Shown: positions 17,102-25,612 of the stretch, in pieces
Position numbering within the stretch: the stretch's first letter is position 1
Layout: every line of letters starts with the position of its first letter
Source of the DNA: Oscillospiraceae bacterium
GTDB lineage: Bacteria; Bacillota; Clostridia; Oscillospirales; Oscillospiraceae
Reading direction: 5' to 3'
NCBI GenBank assembly: GCA_022846095.1
Contig: AP025583.1
Location: 2,108,001-2,172,000, forward strand
Length of the DNA: 64,000 nucleotides
Position numbers and translations under genes: made by a program
The notes under the pieces: generated by a model
Told to the model about the DNA's origin: nothing
The model's database searches: none
Seen by the model: only the letters and a program-made list of their open reading frames with translations

Positions 17102-18643
17102 CAGCTCCTCCGCCAGCCGCAGCCCGGTGGGGGTGGACTCGGCCCCCAGGCGGTTGCATTTGGTGCAGCGGATGTGCTCCCCCACCCGCAGCATGGCGTC
17201 CACCATCTCCTCCAGGGGCACCACGTGCTCCAGCCCCACCATGGCCGCGTTGGCGCACACGGCGGCCACGCTCACCCCGGTCATGTTGCGGATGAAGCAG
17301 GGCACCTGCACCAGCCCGCCCACCGGGTCGCACACCAGCCCCAGCAGGCTCTGGATGGCCATGGAGGCCGCGGCGCAGCACTGTTCGCCGTCCCCGCCCA
17401 GCAGGCTCACCAGCCCCGCCGCCGCCATCCCGGCGGCGCAGCCCACCTCGGCCTGGCAGCCCAGGGCCCCAAAATACTGGGTCTTGGCCATGAACACCCC
17501 GGCCAGCCCGGCCACCAGCAGGGCCTTCACCAGCTCCTCCCTGTCCAGGCCCATGGCCCTGCCCGCCCCCAGCAGGGCCCCCGGCACCACGCCGGAGGCG
17601 CCCCCCGTGGGGATGCACACGATGGTGCCCGAGGCGTTGGAGTACTCCATCACCGCCAGGGCGGCGGGGGCGCCGAAGTCCGCCACTCCCAGGGGCAGCA
17701 GCTTCCCGCCGCCGAAGGCGCCGGTCACCTGCGCGGCCCTGGGGGACACGATCCCCGCCAGATCCAGCCCCGGCTGGAGCCCCGCCGCGGCGGAGCGCTC
17801 CACGCAGGAAAACACCCTGTCCGCATAGTCCAGCACCTGTTCCTCCGTCCAGCCGGACAGCGCCCCCTCGTATGCCGCCGCCGCCCGCCAGAGGGGCACG
17901 TCCCGCGCCCGCTGCCAGACGATGAACTCCGCCGGGGCGGCAAAGGGGGGCTTGGCTCCCTCCACGAACATCACCGGGCTCTCCGGCGGCAGCACCCGGG
18001 CCAGGCAGGGGCCGCACAGCGCCGACAGGCGCTGCGCCGCCTCCTCCGGGATGGGCCGGGCGCTCTGCACGCGCAGCAGAGTGCCACCCTCCCCCGCTGT
18101 GCACGTGAACCTGCCCAGCCCCTCCGCCGCCGCGCGCAATTCCCCGCCCGGCGTCACGCCGGGCCCGCAGAGCAGCAGCAGCTCCCAGCAGTCCCCCCGC
18201 AGCGAGGTGGGGCAGCCGTTGATCCGCTCGATGCGGAAGGCCCCGCCCCCCTCGGAAACACCTGTAAAGGTCATCTCCCTTTCAGCAGAAGCCAGAGTCA
18301 GGACGGCCAGCTCCGGCGGGTCGCCGGGCAGGTCGTCCCGGTAGCGGTATTGAAATGCAATCCCCGCCGCCGCCGCGTCCTCCCTGGCGTTCAGGAACCG
18401 GGGATGGGTGGCCGGGCGGTCCAGGACGCCGGTGAGAAAGCCCAGATCGCTGCGCATCCCCAGGAAGGAGCCGGGGTAGCTGCCCTGGCTGGACATCTCC
18501 ACTGTAAAGGAGTTTGGCTGTTCCCCAAAAATGCGGCGGCACAGCCGCCCGATGCGGATGGGGCCGCAGGTGTTGGAGCTGGAGGGGCCGGGGGTCACCG
18601 GCCCCAGCGCGTCGTTAAAGATACTGGCGTAGCGAATTTCCAT
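17087..18643 (-). CDS. L-serine dehydratase-like protein, single chain (beta-alpha)
   Basis: The family is an iron-sulfur enzyme that deaminates serine to pyruvate and ammonia. The N-terminal part has the beta-type signature region (DALGPVTPGPSSSNTCGPIR; usual form SSSHTVGPM), and the C-terminal half has the alpha domain: FGGGKLLPLG, EYSNASGTIVCIPTGGASG, FGALGCQAEVGCAAGMAAAG and CDPVGGLVQVPC, with cysteines placed to hold a cluster. The 518-residue chain is longer than E. coli SdaA (about 454). The beta signature is altered (NTC in place of HTV) and a region of about 100 residues between the halves is unfamiliar. It may therefore act on a related substrate. I place the start at 18643 (MEIRYASIFND), with GAGGAAAG some 14 nt upstream. 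It lies between sigE and sigG. Confidence 0.75.
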   Translation of the reverse strand: MEIRYASIFNDALGPVTPGPSSSNTCGPIRIGRLCRRIFGEQPNSFTVEMSSQGSYPGSFLGMRSDLGFLTGVLDRPATHPRFLNAREDAAAAGIAFQYRYRDDLPGDPPELAVLTLASAEREMTFTGVSEGGGAFRIERINGCPTSLRGDCWELLLLCGPGVTPGGELRAAAEGLGRFTCTAGEGGTLLRVQSARPIPEEAAQRLSALCGPCLARVLPPESPVMFVEGAKPPFAAPAEFIVWQRARDVPLWRAAAAYEGALSGWTEEQVLDYADRVFSCVERSAAAGLQPGLDLAGIVSPRAAQVTGAFGGGKLLPLGVADFGAPAALAVMEYSNASGTIVCIPTGGASGVVPGALLGAGRAMGLDREELVKALLVAGLAGVFMAKTQYFGALGCQAEVGCAAGMAAAGLVSLLGGDGEQCCAAASMAIQSLLGLVCDPVGGLVQVPCFIRNMTGVSVAAVCANAAMVGLEHVVPLEEMVDAMLRVGEHIRCTKCNRLGAESTPTGLRLAEELKKRP

Positions 18644-18710
18644 GAAAAGAGCCCGCTTTCCTCGTAAAATGGATGTCACCATCATACGGGGAAAACGGGC
18701 CCTTTGTCAA

Positions 18711-19433
18711 TCACATCAGCCGCAGGATTTCACGCTTGAGCCGGGAGATAATCCGCTTCTCCAGCCGGGAGATATAGGACTGGGAGATGCCCAACTGGTC
18801 GGCCACCTCTTTCTGGGTGCGCTCGGGCCTGCCGTCCAGGCCGAAGCGCATGACGATAATCTGCTTCTCCCTCCCGTCCAGCTTCTCCATGGCGTCAAAG
18901 AGGAGCTGCCGGTCCACGTCGGCCTCCAGGGGCTTCATCACCAGATCGTTCTCCGTGCCCAGGATGTCGGAGAGCAGCAGCTCGTTGCCGTCCCAGTCGG
19001 TATTCAGCGGCTCGTCGAAGGAGATCTCGCTCTTCAGGTTCACCGTTTTGCGCAGGTGCATGAGGATCTCGTTCTCGATGCAGCGGGAGGCGTAGGTGGC
19101 CAGCTTGATATTCTTGGCGGGCTTGTAGGTGCTCACCGCCTTGATAAGCCCGATGGTGCCGATGCTGATCAGATCCTCGATGCCCACCCCGGTGTTCTCG
19201 AACCGGCGGGCGATGTAGACCACCAGGCGGAGATTGCGCTCGATGAGCTGGGATTTGACGGCCTCGTCCCCCTCGTCCAGGCGGTGGATGAGCTCCGCCT
19301 CCTCGTCCCGGGACAGGGGGGGCGGCAGGGTGTCGCTCCCCCCGATATACATGATCTTCCCCGGCAGCTTGAGCCCCAGCCGGGCCAAAAGGCGCTGGAG
19401 GGCCACGTACCAGCGCAGACGCAGACTTTTCAT
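18711..19433 (-). CDS. sigE: Mother-cell sporulation sigma factor SigE (pro-sigma-E)
   Basis: SigE runs early mother-cell transcription. Like its relatives it starts with a basic, amphipathic pro-sequence ([22 protein letters not shown]) that SpoIIGA removes. Region 2 is [33 protein letters not shown] and region 4 contains [32 protein letters not shown]. The ATG at 19433 is 6 nt after GGAGG; the ATG two codons upstream is too close. It follows spoIIGA by 16 nt. The product should read the sigma-E promoter identified before spoIIIAA in this window. Confidence 0.96.
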   Translation of the reverse strand: MKSLRLRWYVALQRLLARLGLKLPGKIMYIGGSDTLPPPLSRDEEAELIHRLDEGDEAVKSQLIERNLRLVVYIARRFENTGVGIEDLISIGTIGLIKAVSTYKPAKNIKLATYASRCIENEILMHLRKTVNLKSEISFDEPLNTDWDGNELLLSDILGTENDLVMKPLEADVDRQLLFDAMEKLDGREKQIIVMRFGLDGRPERTQKEVADQLGISQSYISRLEKRIISRLKREILRLM

Positions 19434-19449
19434 ACCCATCCTCCTCTTT

Positions 19450-20307
19450 TTATGCGCCGATCAGGGCGTTGTACCCGCCGCCGTCGGTGAGCCGCGTGGG
19501 CGAAAACGCCACCAGGATGCCCCCGTAGTCCTCCGCCCCCACCGTCACCCGGTCGCACCGCAGGCACAGCAGCATACCGCAGTCCACCCCCACCGCCTGG
19601 TAGGGCAGCAGCCGCCAGCGGCCCCGCTCCCCCGCCCCGGCCAGCCGCTCCAGGGTGCCCACCGGGTCCCGCAGAGCCGCGGCGTCCGGGGCCCCGCCCT
19701 CGGGGAAGAGCCCGGTGAGCTTCTCCCCCTCCGCCACCATGACGGGGCGGTTGCTGGCCGGGTCGGTGAGGGTGTTGCCCGTGTCCACCAGGGCCCGCAG
19801 GGCCACCCGCCGCTCCCCCAGGCTCACCACCGCGGGCAGCACCTCCCGCGCGGGCCCGGCATGCCTGGCGGCGCGCCGGAACACCAGGGAGAGCACCACG
19901 TAGCACCCGGCGGCCGAGAGCAGGATCAGGCGCAGATCCATGGCCGAGTAAAAAATTCCGTTTTTCAGGGTCAGCCCCCGCCCGCCCAGCAGCTCGATGG
20001 CGAAGATGCCGCCTCCGAAGGCGGCGGACACCCCGAAGAACACCAGCGCCACCCGCAGCAGATGGCGGCTGGAGCCGAAGCCCACCAGCAGCATCAGCAC
20101 CGCCGCCCCCAGCTTGCACAGCGGGTGGAGCAGAAAGCCCATTCCGGGAAAAAAGATTGCCGCCGCGTACAGCGCCCCCAGCGCCGCCCCGGCGCAGAGC
20201 CGCAGGCGGCGGATCACCTCGCCGGACAGGCGGGCGGCGGCGAGCAGCAGCAGATAGTTCACCACAAAATTGAGCAGGAAAAGCGAATCTATGTACACCA
20301 CGGTCAC
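19450..20307 (-). CDS. spoIIGA: Pro-sigma-E processing peptidase SpoIIGA
   Basis: SpoIIGA is a septum-embedded aspartic protease that activates pro-sigma-E after a signal from the forespore. The first half of this 285-residue protein holds about five membrane spans ([21 protein letters not shown] onward). The second half has the catalytic motif [11 protein letters not shown] and the conserved [16 protein letters not shown] region. I choose the GTG at 20307 because GGAGGT lies 9 nt upstream; the longer frame has no such site. The gene is followed directly by sigE, its substrate. Confidence 0.93.
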   Translation of the reverse strand: MTVVYIDSLFLLNFVVNYLLLLAAARLSGEVIRRLRLCAGAALGALYAAAIFFPGMGFLLHPLCKLGAAVLMLLVGFGSSRHLLRVALVFFGVSAAFGGGIFAIELLGGRGLTLKNGIFYSAMDLRLILLSAAGCYVVLSLVFRRAARHAGPAREVLPAVVSLGERRVALRALVDTGNTLTDPASNRPVMVAEGEKLTGLFPEGGAPDAAALRDPVGTLERLAGAGERGRWRLLPYQAVGVDCGMLLCLRCDRVTVGAEDYGGILVAFSPTRLTDGGGYNALIGA

Positions 20308-20341
20308 AGCGCTTCCACCTCCCCGGCTCGCGGCACATTTG

Positions 20342-20374
20342 ATTATACTTGGTCGTCCATACAAAAAAAGTCAA
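20342..20374 (-). promoter_or_regulatory. spoIIG-type promoter with a long spacer
   Basis: On the complement, TTGACT (20369-20374) and TATAAT (20342-20347) are separated by 21 nt, against the usual 17. The B. subtilis spoIIG promoter also has an over-long spacer (22 nt) and needs Spo0A~P to fire. I see no unambiguous TGTCGAA 0A box nearby. Confidence 0.55.
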
Positions 20375-20387
20375 ATCCGGGCTTGGG

Positions 20388-20426
20388 CAAAAAAGAAGCT
20401 GACAAGCTAAACAGCTTGTCAGCTTC
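20388..20426 (-). terminator. Terminator after the SLH-domain gene
   Basis: GAAGCTGACAAGCT, GTTT loop and complement are followed on the minus strand by CTTTTTT. It insulates spoIIGA from the upstream operon. Confidence 0.85.
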
Positions 20427-20440
20427 CCAATATGCTTCCG

Positions 20441-22342
20441 TTACCCCTGCCGCAGGGCAGGGTCGGCCATGCGGGAGATGAAGGCGGCCGCCTCCGCCCG
20501 GCTCACCGGGGATCTGGGGTTGAAGCGCACCGCCCCGTCCGGGCCGGGCACCCCGTTCACCACCCCGGCGGCGTAGAGCAGCCCCGCGGCGCTGCGGTAG
20601 CGGTCGTTGGCAAAGTCCCCGCCGTCCTGGAAATCCGCGGACTGCCGCAGCCCGGGCAGCTCCTGGGCGGGCAGGGCTGCGGCCAGGATGGAGGCGAAGA
20701 TCTGCCGGCTGCACTGGGCGGTGTACTGCCAGTCGTCCCCCTTTAAAATCCCCTCCGCCTTGGCGTAGTCCACGTAGGGCTCGTACCAGGGGCCGCCGGT
20801 CTGGGCGAAGCGGGCCCCGTCGTCCAGGTAGATGCTGTGCAGGCGGTCGGCCAGGGCCACCGCCTCCCCGACGGTCAGCCTGTCGTCCGGGCTGAACCTG
20901 CCGCCGGAGCCCTGCATCAGCCCCAGCTCGTAGGCGGCCTGGACGGAGCCCTCGTACCACGCGCCCGCGGCCACGTCGGAGAACAGGCCGCTGCGGTAGC
21001 TCCCGGTGCGGGTGAAATTCTCCATCTCCCCCCGGACGGAGGAGCGGTTCTCCAGGGTCATGGTCTCCGGGTCCAGGAGGTAGAAGCGGGGCACGCCGCG
21101 CTCAGTCGTGTACCAGACCGCCCTGCCGTCCACCACGAGGGGGGCGCAGTCGGAGAGCACGCCCTCCAGCTCGGCAGTCTCGCCCAGGGTGCGGCCCCTG
21201 GCGTCCAGGTGCACCGCCTCCAGCACGGGGCCGGGGGCGTAGGAGGAGCCGCCCGCGTTCAGCTCCAGCCGCTGCCAGAGCATCAGGTAGGTGCCGTCGC
21301 CCAGCGCCGTCAGGTGGGGGGTGGAGGCGCTGTAGGCACTCCCCTCCACATAGTTGGTCAGCCAGTCGGTGCGCACCGTGGAGCCGGAGTCCACCCGGCC
21401 CGCCGGGGTCACCCGGCAAACGAAGGCGTTGCGGGTGGCGCGCTGGGCGTAGTCGCCGTCCAGCTGCACGGCGCTGCCCGCCACCAGGTAGGCGCTCTCG
21501 TTGGCGGCGAAGCCGCCCACGGTGGCCCCGGTGGTGTTATCGCCCACAGGCCCCGGAAAGGCCATCAGATCCACGCTGCCGCAGCCGCTGCCGGAAAACT
21601 TGTCCCCGCCCGCCGGGGCGGCGTAGGTGATGAGGGTGAGCGCCCTGGGATGGGCGTCCCCGTGGTCCACGGCGGCGAGCACCCCGCCGGACACGGTGAT
21701 AAACTGGTTGAAGGAGTGGCTGACGTAGCCGTAATCAATGTTCATTACCTTGGAGAACTGGTCGGTGATCTCCATGGTGCTCTCCCGCAGGGCGAAGGTC
21801 AGGTTGGCCTGGTGGTTCACCCCGTCGATGGCGTACATCTCGTGGCAGGTGCGCACATAGAGCATCCCGCCGAACTCCGCCATGCGCAGGCTGCCCGCGT
21901 CAAAGGGCACGGTGGTGTTGCAGTCCGACAGGCTGGCCGCGCCCTGGCGCAGCCAGTCCATGCCGTACTTCACCACCCGGATGACCTCCTTGGCGTCGTC
22001 CTCCTCCCGGTTGGTCTGGCCGAACACAAAGTAGTAGCCCTCCTCCCCGGCGAAGAAGCCGCCGAAGAGGGGCAGCTCCATGGGCAGGGTGCGGCTGTCT
22101 GTCAAGTTAAATTCCTTGTCATAGTTCTCCACGACAACAGACTCAGCCAGGGCCTCCACCCGGATTACGCCGCCGTCCTCCGCGGGCGCCAGATAGGAGC
22201 GCACCGGTGAGGCCCACCGGCCGTAGTTCTGGTCCCCCGCGTTATCGCTCCGGGCGGGCCAAAAATCGGCGGCCAGGGCGGGGACAGCCAGTCCGCACAG
22301 CAGAGCCAGACAGAGTCCCAGGACGAGCACACGCTTTTTCAT
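20441..22342 (-). CDS. Secreted protein with C-terminal S-layer homology domains
   Basis: The 633-residue protein has a signal peptide (MKKRVLVLGLCLALLCGLAVP, cut near ALA-AD). A large unassigned extracellular part (about 30-440) contains repeats suggestive of a beta-propeller: GGMLYVRTCHEMYAID and similar strands with display-like Gly/Trp motifs. Two or three SLH modules follow (about 455-630: FSDVAAGAWYEGSVQAAYELGLMQG, FSPDDRLTVGEAVALA, FNPRSPVSRAEAAAFISRM). SLH modules bind pyruvylated wall polymers, so it should sit on the cell surface. It is the last gene of the DUF951-hisC-radical SAM operon, which says little about its role. Confidence 0.82.
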   Translation of the reverse strand: MKKRVLVLGLCLALLCGLAVPALAADFWPARSDNAGDQNYGRWASPVRSYLAPAEDGGVIRVEALAESVVVENYDKEFNLTDSRTLPMELPLFGGFFAGEEGYYFVFGQTNREEDDAKEVIRVVKYGMDWLRQGAASLSDCNTTVPFDAGSLRMAEFGGMLYVRTCHEMYAIDGVNHQANLTFALRESTMEITDQFSKVMNIDYGYVSHSFNQFITVSGGVLAAVDHGDAHPRALTLITYAAPAGGDKFSGSGCGSVDLMAFPGPVGDNTTGATVGGFAANESAYLVAGSAVQLDGDYAQRATRNAFVCRVTPAGRVDSGSTVRTDWLTNYVEGSAYSASTPHLTALGDGTYLMLWQRLELNAGGSSYAPGPVLEAVHLDARGRTLGETAELEGVLSDCAPLVVDGRAVWYTTERGVPRFYLLDPETMTLENRSSVRGEMENFTRTGSYRSGLFSDVAAGAWYEGSVQAAYELGLMQGSGGRFSPDDRLTVGEAVALADRLHSIYLDDGARFAQTGGPWYEPYVDYAKAEGILKGDDWQYTAQCSRQIFASILAAALPAQELPGLRQSADFQDGGDFANDRYRSAAGLLYAAGVVNGVPGPDGAVRFNPRSPVSRAEAAAFISRMADPALRQG

Positions 22343-22363
22343 AGGTCATTTCTCCCTTTTTCT

Positions 22364-23236
22364 CTATAATCCGCGTCCGTAGCCGCTCAAAAGCTCCCGC
22401 TCCCCGGCCAGGGCCCCGTCCACCAGGGCCAGCAGCCTGTCCCGATCCCCGGGCAGGCCCCCCTTCAGGGGCAGGTAGTTGGACGCGTGGTCGCTTGTAA
22501 AGTGCAAAGGGTTCACAGTTAGATGCTCCAGCAGCAGCCGCGTCTCCAGCAGAGCCTCCTCTGGGGTCAGGAGCGTAAACTCCCCCCGCTCCACCCGATC
22601 CCCCAGGACGGTGCCCGCCTCCGGCAGGTAGGTCAGGGCGGAGAGGTGGCGGGGCGCCATGGCGTTGATCAGCGCCGCCGTATCCAGGGCGTGGGCGCGG
22701 GAGGCCTCCCCCGGCCCGGCCAGGCCCACGATCACCATGGTCCACAGATCCAGCCCGGACTGCGCCAGCCGCCGGCCCGCCTCCAGCATGCCGGCGGCGT
22801 CCACGCCCTTGCAAACCGCGGCCAGCACCGCGTCACTCCCCGACTCCACCCCCAGGTAGACCCGGTAGAGCCCGGCCTTCCGCAGCAGGCGCAGCTCCTC
22901 CGGGGTTTTTGCCAGGGTGCTGTGGGGCCCGGCGTAGGCGCTCACCCGCTCCAGGCCGGGAAACGTCCCGTGGAGCCTGTGCAGCACGGCCAGCAGCTGC
23001 GCCGTGTCCATGGCTACCGCGTCCCCGTCGCAGAGAAAGACCCGCCGTACCTCCCCGAGTTTGGCCTTCGCCAGGGCGATGTCCTCAAAGATCTCCTCCA
23101 GGGGCCGCACCCGGTAGCGCTTCTTCTTGTACATGCCGCAGAAGGTGCAGCCGTTGTAGGAGCAGCCGACGGTGGTCTGGAGCAAATAGCTCCTCCACTC
23201 CCCCGGCGGGCGATAAATCGTCCCCTCGTAGCGCAT
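22364..23236 (-). CDS. Radical SAM protein with a CX4CX2C cluster motif
   Basis: The 290-residue enzyme has the segment TVGCSYNGCTFCGMYKKKRY, in which the cluster cysteines are spaced CX4CX2C instead of the common CX3CX2C. A glycine-rich S-adenosylmethionine site (LCDGDAVAM) and an Elp3/B12-type barrel (YLGVESGSD, IVGLAGPGE) follow. This spacing defines a known but uncharacterised group of Clostridial radical SAM proteins. It abuts hisC with no gap between stop and start. The adjacency does not establish a role in histidine synthesis; the substrate is unknown. Confidence 0.82.
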   Translation of the reverse strand: MRYEGTIYRPPGEWRSYLLQTTVGCSYNGCTFCGMYKKKRYRVRPLEEIFEDIALAKAKLGEVRRVFLCDGDAVAMDTAQLLAVLHRLHGTFPGLERVSAYAGPHSTLAKTPEELRLLRKAGLYRVYLGVESGSDAVLAAVCKGVDAAGMLEAGRRLAQSGLDLWTMVIVGLAGPGEASRAHALDTAALINAMAPRHLSALTYLPEAGTVLGDRVERGEFTLLTPEEALLETRLLLEHLTVNPLHFTSDHASNYLPLKGGLPGDRDRLLALVDGALAGERELLSGYGRGL

Positions 23237-24295
23237 CTAGCCCCCCGCGGTCAGCACAGACAGCGCCTCGCACAGGGCCTCCATCTCGGCGTCGGTGCCC
23301 ACGGTGATGCGCAGGTAGTTCCTGATCCGGGGCTTGTCCCACCAGCGCACCAGGATCCCCCTCGCCCGCAGGCCGTCCAGCAGGGTCTTGGCGTCCACCC
23401 TTTCGTGGGAGGCAAAGAGGAAGTTGGCCGCGGAGGGGCATACCCGGAAGCCCAGCTCTGTCAGCCGCTGCGCCGTCCAGGCCCGCGTGCGCACCACCTT
23501 TTCCAGCGTGGCGCGGAAGTAGCCGGCGTCCCGCACCGAGGCCTCCGCCCCCGCCAGGGCCAGCCGGTCCAGCGTGTAGGAGTTGAAGGAGTCCTTCACG
23601 CAGTTCAGGGCGGCGATGAGGTTTTCGCTCCCCAGCGCATACCCCACCCGCAGCCCGGCCAGGGAGCGGGACTTGGACATGGTGCGCACCACCACCAGAT
23701 TGGGGCAGCCGCCGATGAGCTCCACGGCGGACGCGCCGCCGAAGTCCACGTAGGCCTCGTCCACCAGAACCACCACGTGCGGGTTGCCCTCCAGCAGCCT
23801 GACGATGTCCGCCAGGGGTAGGGCCCGGCCGGTGGGGGCGTTGGGATTGGCCACCACCACTCCGCCATTATTTCCCAGGTAATCGGCCACATCGACGCCG
23901 AACTCCCCGTCCAGCGGGATCTCCCGGTATGGGATGTGGAAGAGGTCCGCGTACACGGGATAAAAGCTGTAGGACACGTCGGGGAACACCAGATCCCGGT
24001 CGAAGAAGGCCATGAAGCACATGGCCAGCACCTCGTCCGAGCCGTTACCCACAAAGATCTGCTCCGGGCGCAGGCCGTGGAGCTCCGCTAAAGCCTGCCG
24101 CAGGGCGGCCCCCTCCGGGTCTGGGTAGAGCCGCAGCCCCTCCCCCGCCGCCGCGCGGATGGCCTCCAGCGCCCGGGGCGAGGGCGGGTAGGGGTTCTCG
24201 TTGGTGTTGAGCTTGATGAACTGCCGATCCTTGGGCTGCTCGCCGGGGGTGTAGGGGGTCAACCCCCGGATGCGCCCGCTCCAGAATTCCTTCAT
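23237..24295 (-). CDS. hisC: Histidinol-phosphate aminotransferase HisC
   Basis: HisC is a PLP enzyme that makes histidinol phosphate from imidazole-acetol phosphate. The 352-residue protein has the class I/II aminotransferase landmarks: KLNTNENPYPPSP, NPNAPTGRALP, DEAYVDFGG and the PLP lysine in TMSKSRSLAGLRVGYALG. The start overlaps the DUF951 stop by 4 nt (ATGA type). No other his gene is in the window, so it is a stray hisC. Members of this family can also act on aromatic amino acids, and that cannot be excluded. Confidence 0.88.
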   Translation of the reverse strand: MKEFWSGRIRGLTPYTPGEQPKDRQFIKLNTNENPYPPSPRALEAIRAAAGEGLRLYPDPEGAALRQALAELHGLRPEQIFVGNGSDEVLAMCFMAFFDRDLVFPDVSYSFYPVYADLFHIPYREIPLDGEFGVDVADYLGNNGGVVVANPNAPTGRALPLADIVRLLEGNPHVVVLVDEAYVDFGGASAVELIGGCPNLVVVRTMSKSRSLAGLRVGYALGSENLIAALNCVKDSFNSYTLDRLALAGAEASVRDAGYFRATLEKVVRTRAWTAQRLTELGFRVCPSAANFLFASHERVDAKTLLDGLRARGILVRWWDKPRIRNYLRITVGTDAEMEALCEALSVLTAGG

Positions 24296-24483
24296 GCCTC
24301 GTTCTCCTCGCGGATGATTTTTTTGATGGATTTTTCCGCCTTGCTGCGGGGCACCATCAGCTCGTGCCCGCAGCCCTGGCAGCGCAGGCGGAAGTCCATG
24401 CCCACCCGCAGCACCTGCCAGCGGCGGCTGCCGCAGGGGTGCTCCTTCTTCAACTCCAAAATATCGCCGACGCGGACGTCCAT
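24292..24483 (-). CDS. DUF951 family small protein
   Basis: This 63-residue protein starts at 24483 (MDVRVGDILELKKEHPCGS), with GGAGG just upstream. It carries the DUF951 hallmarks: KKEHPCGSRRWQVLRVGMDFRL, CxGCGHELMVPRSK and a basic tail (KAEKSIKKI). The two cysteines of CQGC and the compact fold suggest a nucleic-acid-binding or ribosome-associated role, but function is not established. It is first in an operon with a consensus promoter. Confidence 0.9.
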   Translation of the reverse strand: MDVRVGDILELKKEHPCGSRRWQVLRVGMDFRLRCQGCGHELMVPRSKAEKSIKKIIREENEA

Positions 24484-24517
24484 GCCGCCGCCTCCCTCTC
24501 CAATTTGCTTGCTCTCC

Positions 24518-24546
24518 ATTATAAAAGCATCGGGCCGCTCTGTCAA
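24518..24546 (-). promoter_or_regulatory. Promoter of the DUF951-hisC operon
   Basis: On the complement, consensus TTGACA (24541-24546), 17 nt and TATAAT (24518-24523): a strong housekeeping promoter. Confidence 0.85.
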
Positions 24547-24611
24547 TTCAAGACCGCCCCGCGCATATAGTGGCTTATCAGGCATCAGGACCGTTCAGAT
24601 TGAAAGGATTG

Positions 24612-25553
24612 ATGAAATTGGTAAGCGCATACCTGCCCGAGGGCCGCCTGCTGGACACGGCGGACAACCGCGCCGCCTGCGCCTCCCCCGCCGCCCTCCG
24701 CCGCGCCATGGAGGAGGGTACGATTCTGGAGGCCCCCGCCCTGCTGTGCGACCCGGATCACAACCTCCACGTGGACTTGGGCTTCTGCACCGGGATCATC
24801 CCCCGCGCCGAGGCGGCGCTGGGCATCGCCGATGGCAGCACCCGGGAGATCGCCATCCTCTCCAGGGTGGGCAAGCCGGTCTGCTTTATAGTGGACGCCC
24901 TGGAGGAGGCGGGCGGCGCGCTCGCCCCCGTGCTCTCCCGCCGCAGGGCCCAGCAGCGGGCCCTGGACGATATGCTGGACCAGCTGAAGCCGGGGGACGT
25001 GGTGGAGGCGGTGGTCTCCCACCTGGAGCCCTTCGGGGCCTTTGTGGACATCGGCTGCGGAGTGTCGTCCATGATCGGCATTGAAAATATTTCGGTCTCC
25101 CGCATCCCCCACCCCTCGGCCCGCTTCACGGTGGGGCAGGCCATCCGCGCCGCGGTGCTGGATCTGGACCCGACGCAAAAGCGCATCTACCTGACCCACA
25201 AGGAGCTGCTGGGCACCTGGGCGGAGAACGCCGCCGCCTTTCAGCCCGGCATGACGGTGCCCGGCATCGTCCGGGGCGTCAAGGACTACGGCGCCTTTGT
25301 GGAGCTCTCCCCCAACCTGTCCGGCCTGGCCGAGCTGCGGGGGGACCTGCAGGAGGGGGAGCGGATCTCGGTGTACATCAAGGCCGTGGTGCCGGAGCGC
25401 ATGAAGATCAAGCTCCTGGCCATCGACCGCCTGCCGCCCCAGGCCGCCCCCGCCCCCCTGCGCTACTTCGTCACCCAGGGACCCATCGGCAAGTGGCGCT
25501 ACGCGCCCGAGGGCTGCGTCAAGGTGGGCTCGGAGACCGTGTTCGCCGGATAA
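24612..25553 (+). CDS. S1-domain RNA-binding protein
   Basis: The 313-residue protein begins at the ATG of MKLVSAYLPEG (24612), with AAAGGA upstream. It has an N-terminal region (1-120) and two S1 domains: about 125-200 (GDVVEAVVSHLEPFGAFVDIGCGV) and 215-280 (GMTVPGIVRGVKDYGAFVELSPNLSGLAEL). The layout recalls ribosomal protein S1-like factors of Firmicutes, which often carry few S1 repeats, and proteins fused to older IspH forms. It probably binds mRNA or the 30S subunit. It is divergent from the DUF951 operon. Confidence 0.85.
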   Translation: MKLVSAYLPEGRLLDTADNRAACASPAALRRAMEEGTILEAPALLCDPDHNLHVDLGFCTGIIPRAEAALGIADGSTREIAILSRVGKPVCFIVDALEEAGGALAPVLSRRRAQQRALDDMLDQLKPGDVVEAVVSHLEPFGAFVDIGCGVSSMIGIENISVSRIPHPSARFTVGQAIRAAVLDLDPTQKRIYLTHKELLGTWAENAAAFQPGMTVPGIVRGVKDYGAFVELSPNLSGLAELRGDLQEGERISVYIKAVVPERMKIKLLAIDRLPPQAAPAPLRYFVTQGPIGKWRYAPEGCVKVGSETVFAG

Positions 25554-25558
25554 GCCGC

Positions 25559-25597
25559 AAAGGGAGCCGGGCAAGTTCACTTGCCCGGCTCCCTTTT
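25559..25597 (+). terminator. Terminator after the S1 gene
   Basis: An 18-bp perfect stem (AAAGGGAGCCGGGCAAGT and complement) with a 2-nt centre and a TTTT tail. It lies just before the end of the convergent ASCH gene and may serve both. Confidence 0.85.
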
Positions 25598-25612
25598 ATC
25601 CCCTTCGCGCCT

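Noticed and set aside
17174-18667. 497-codon + strand frame over the serine dehydratase-like gene
   Set aside because: Antisense shadow; product is Ala/Gly/His/Gln-rich without motifs.
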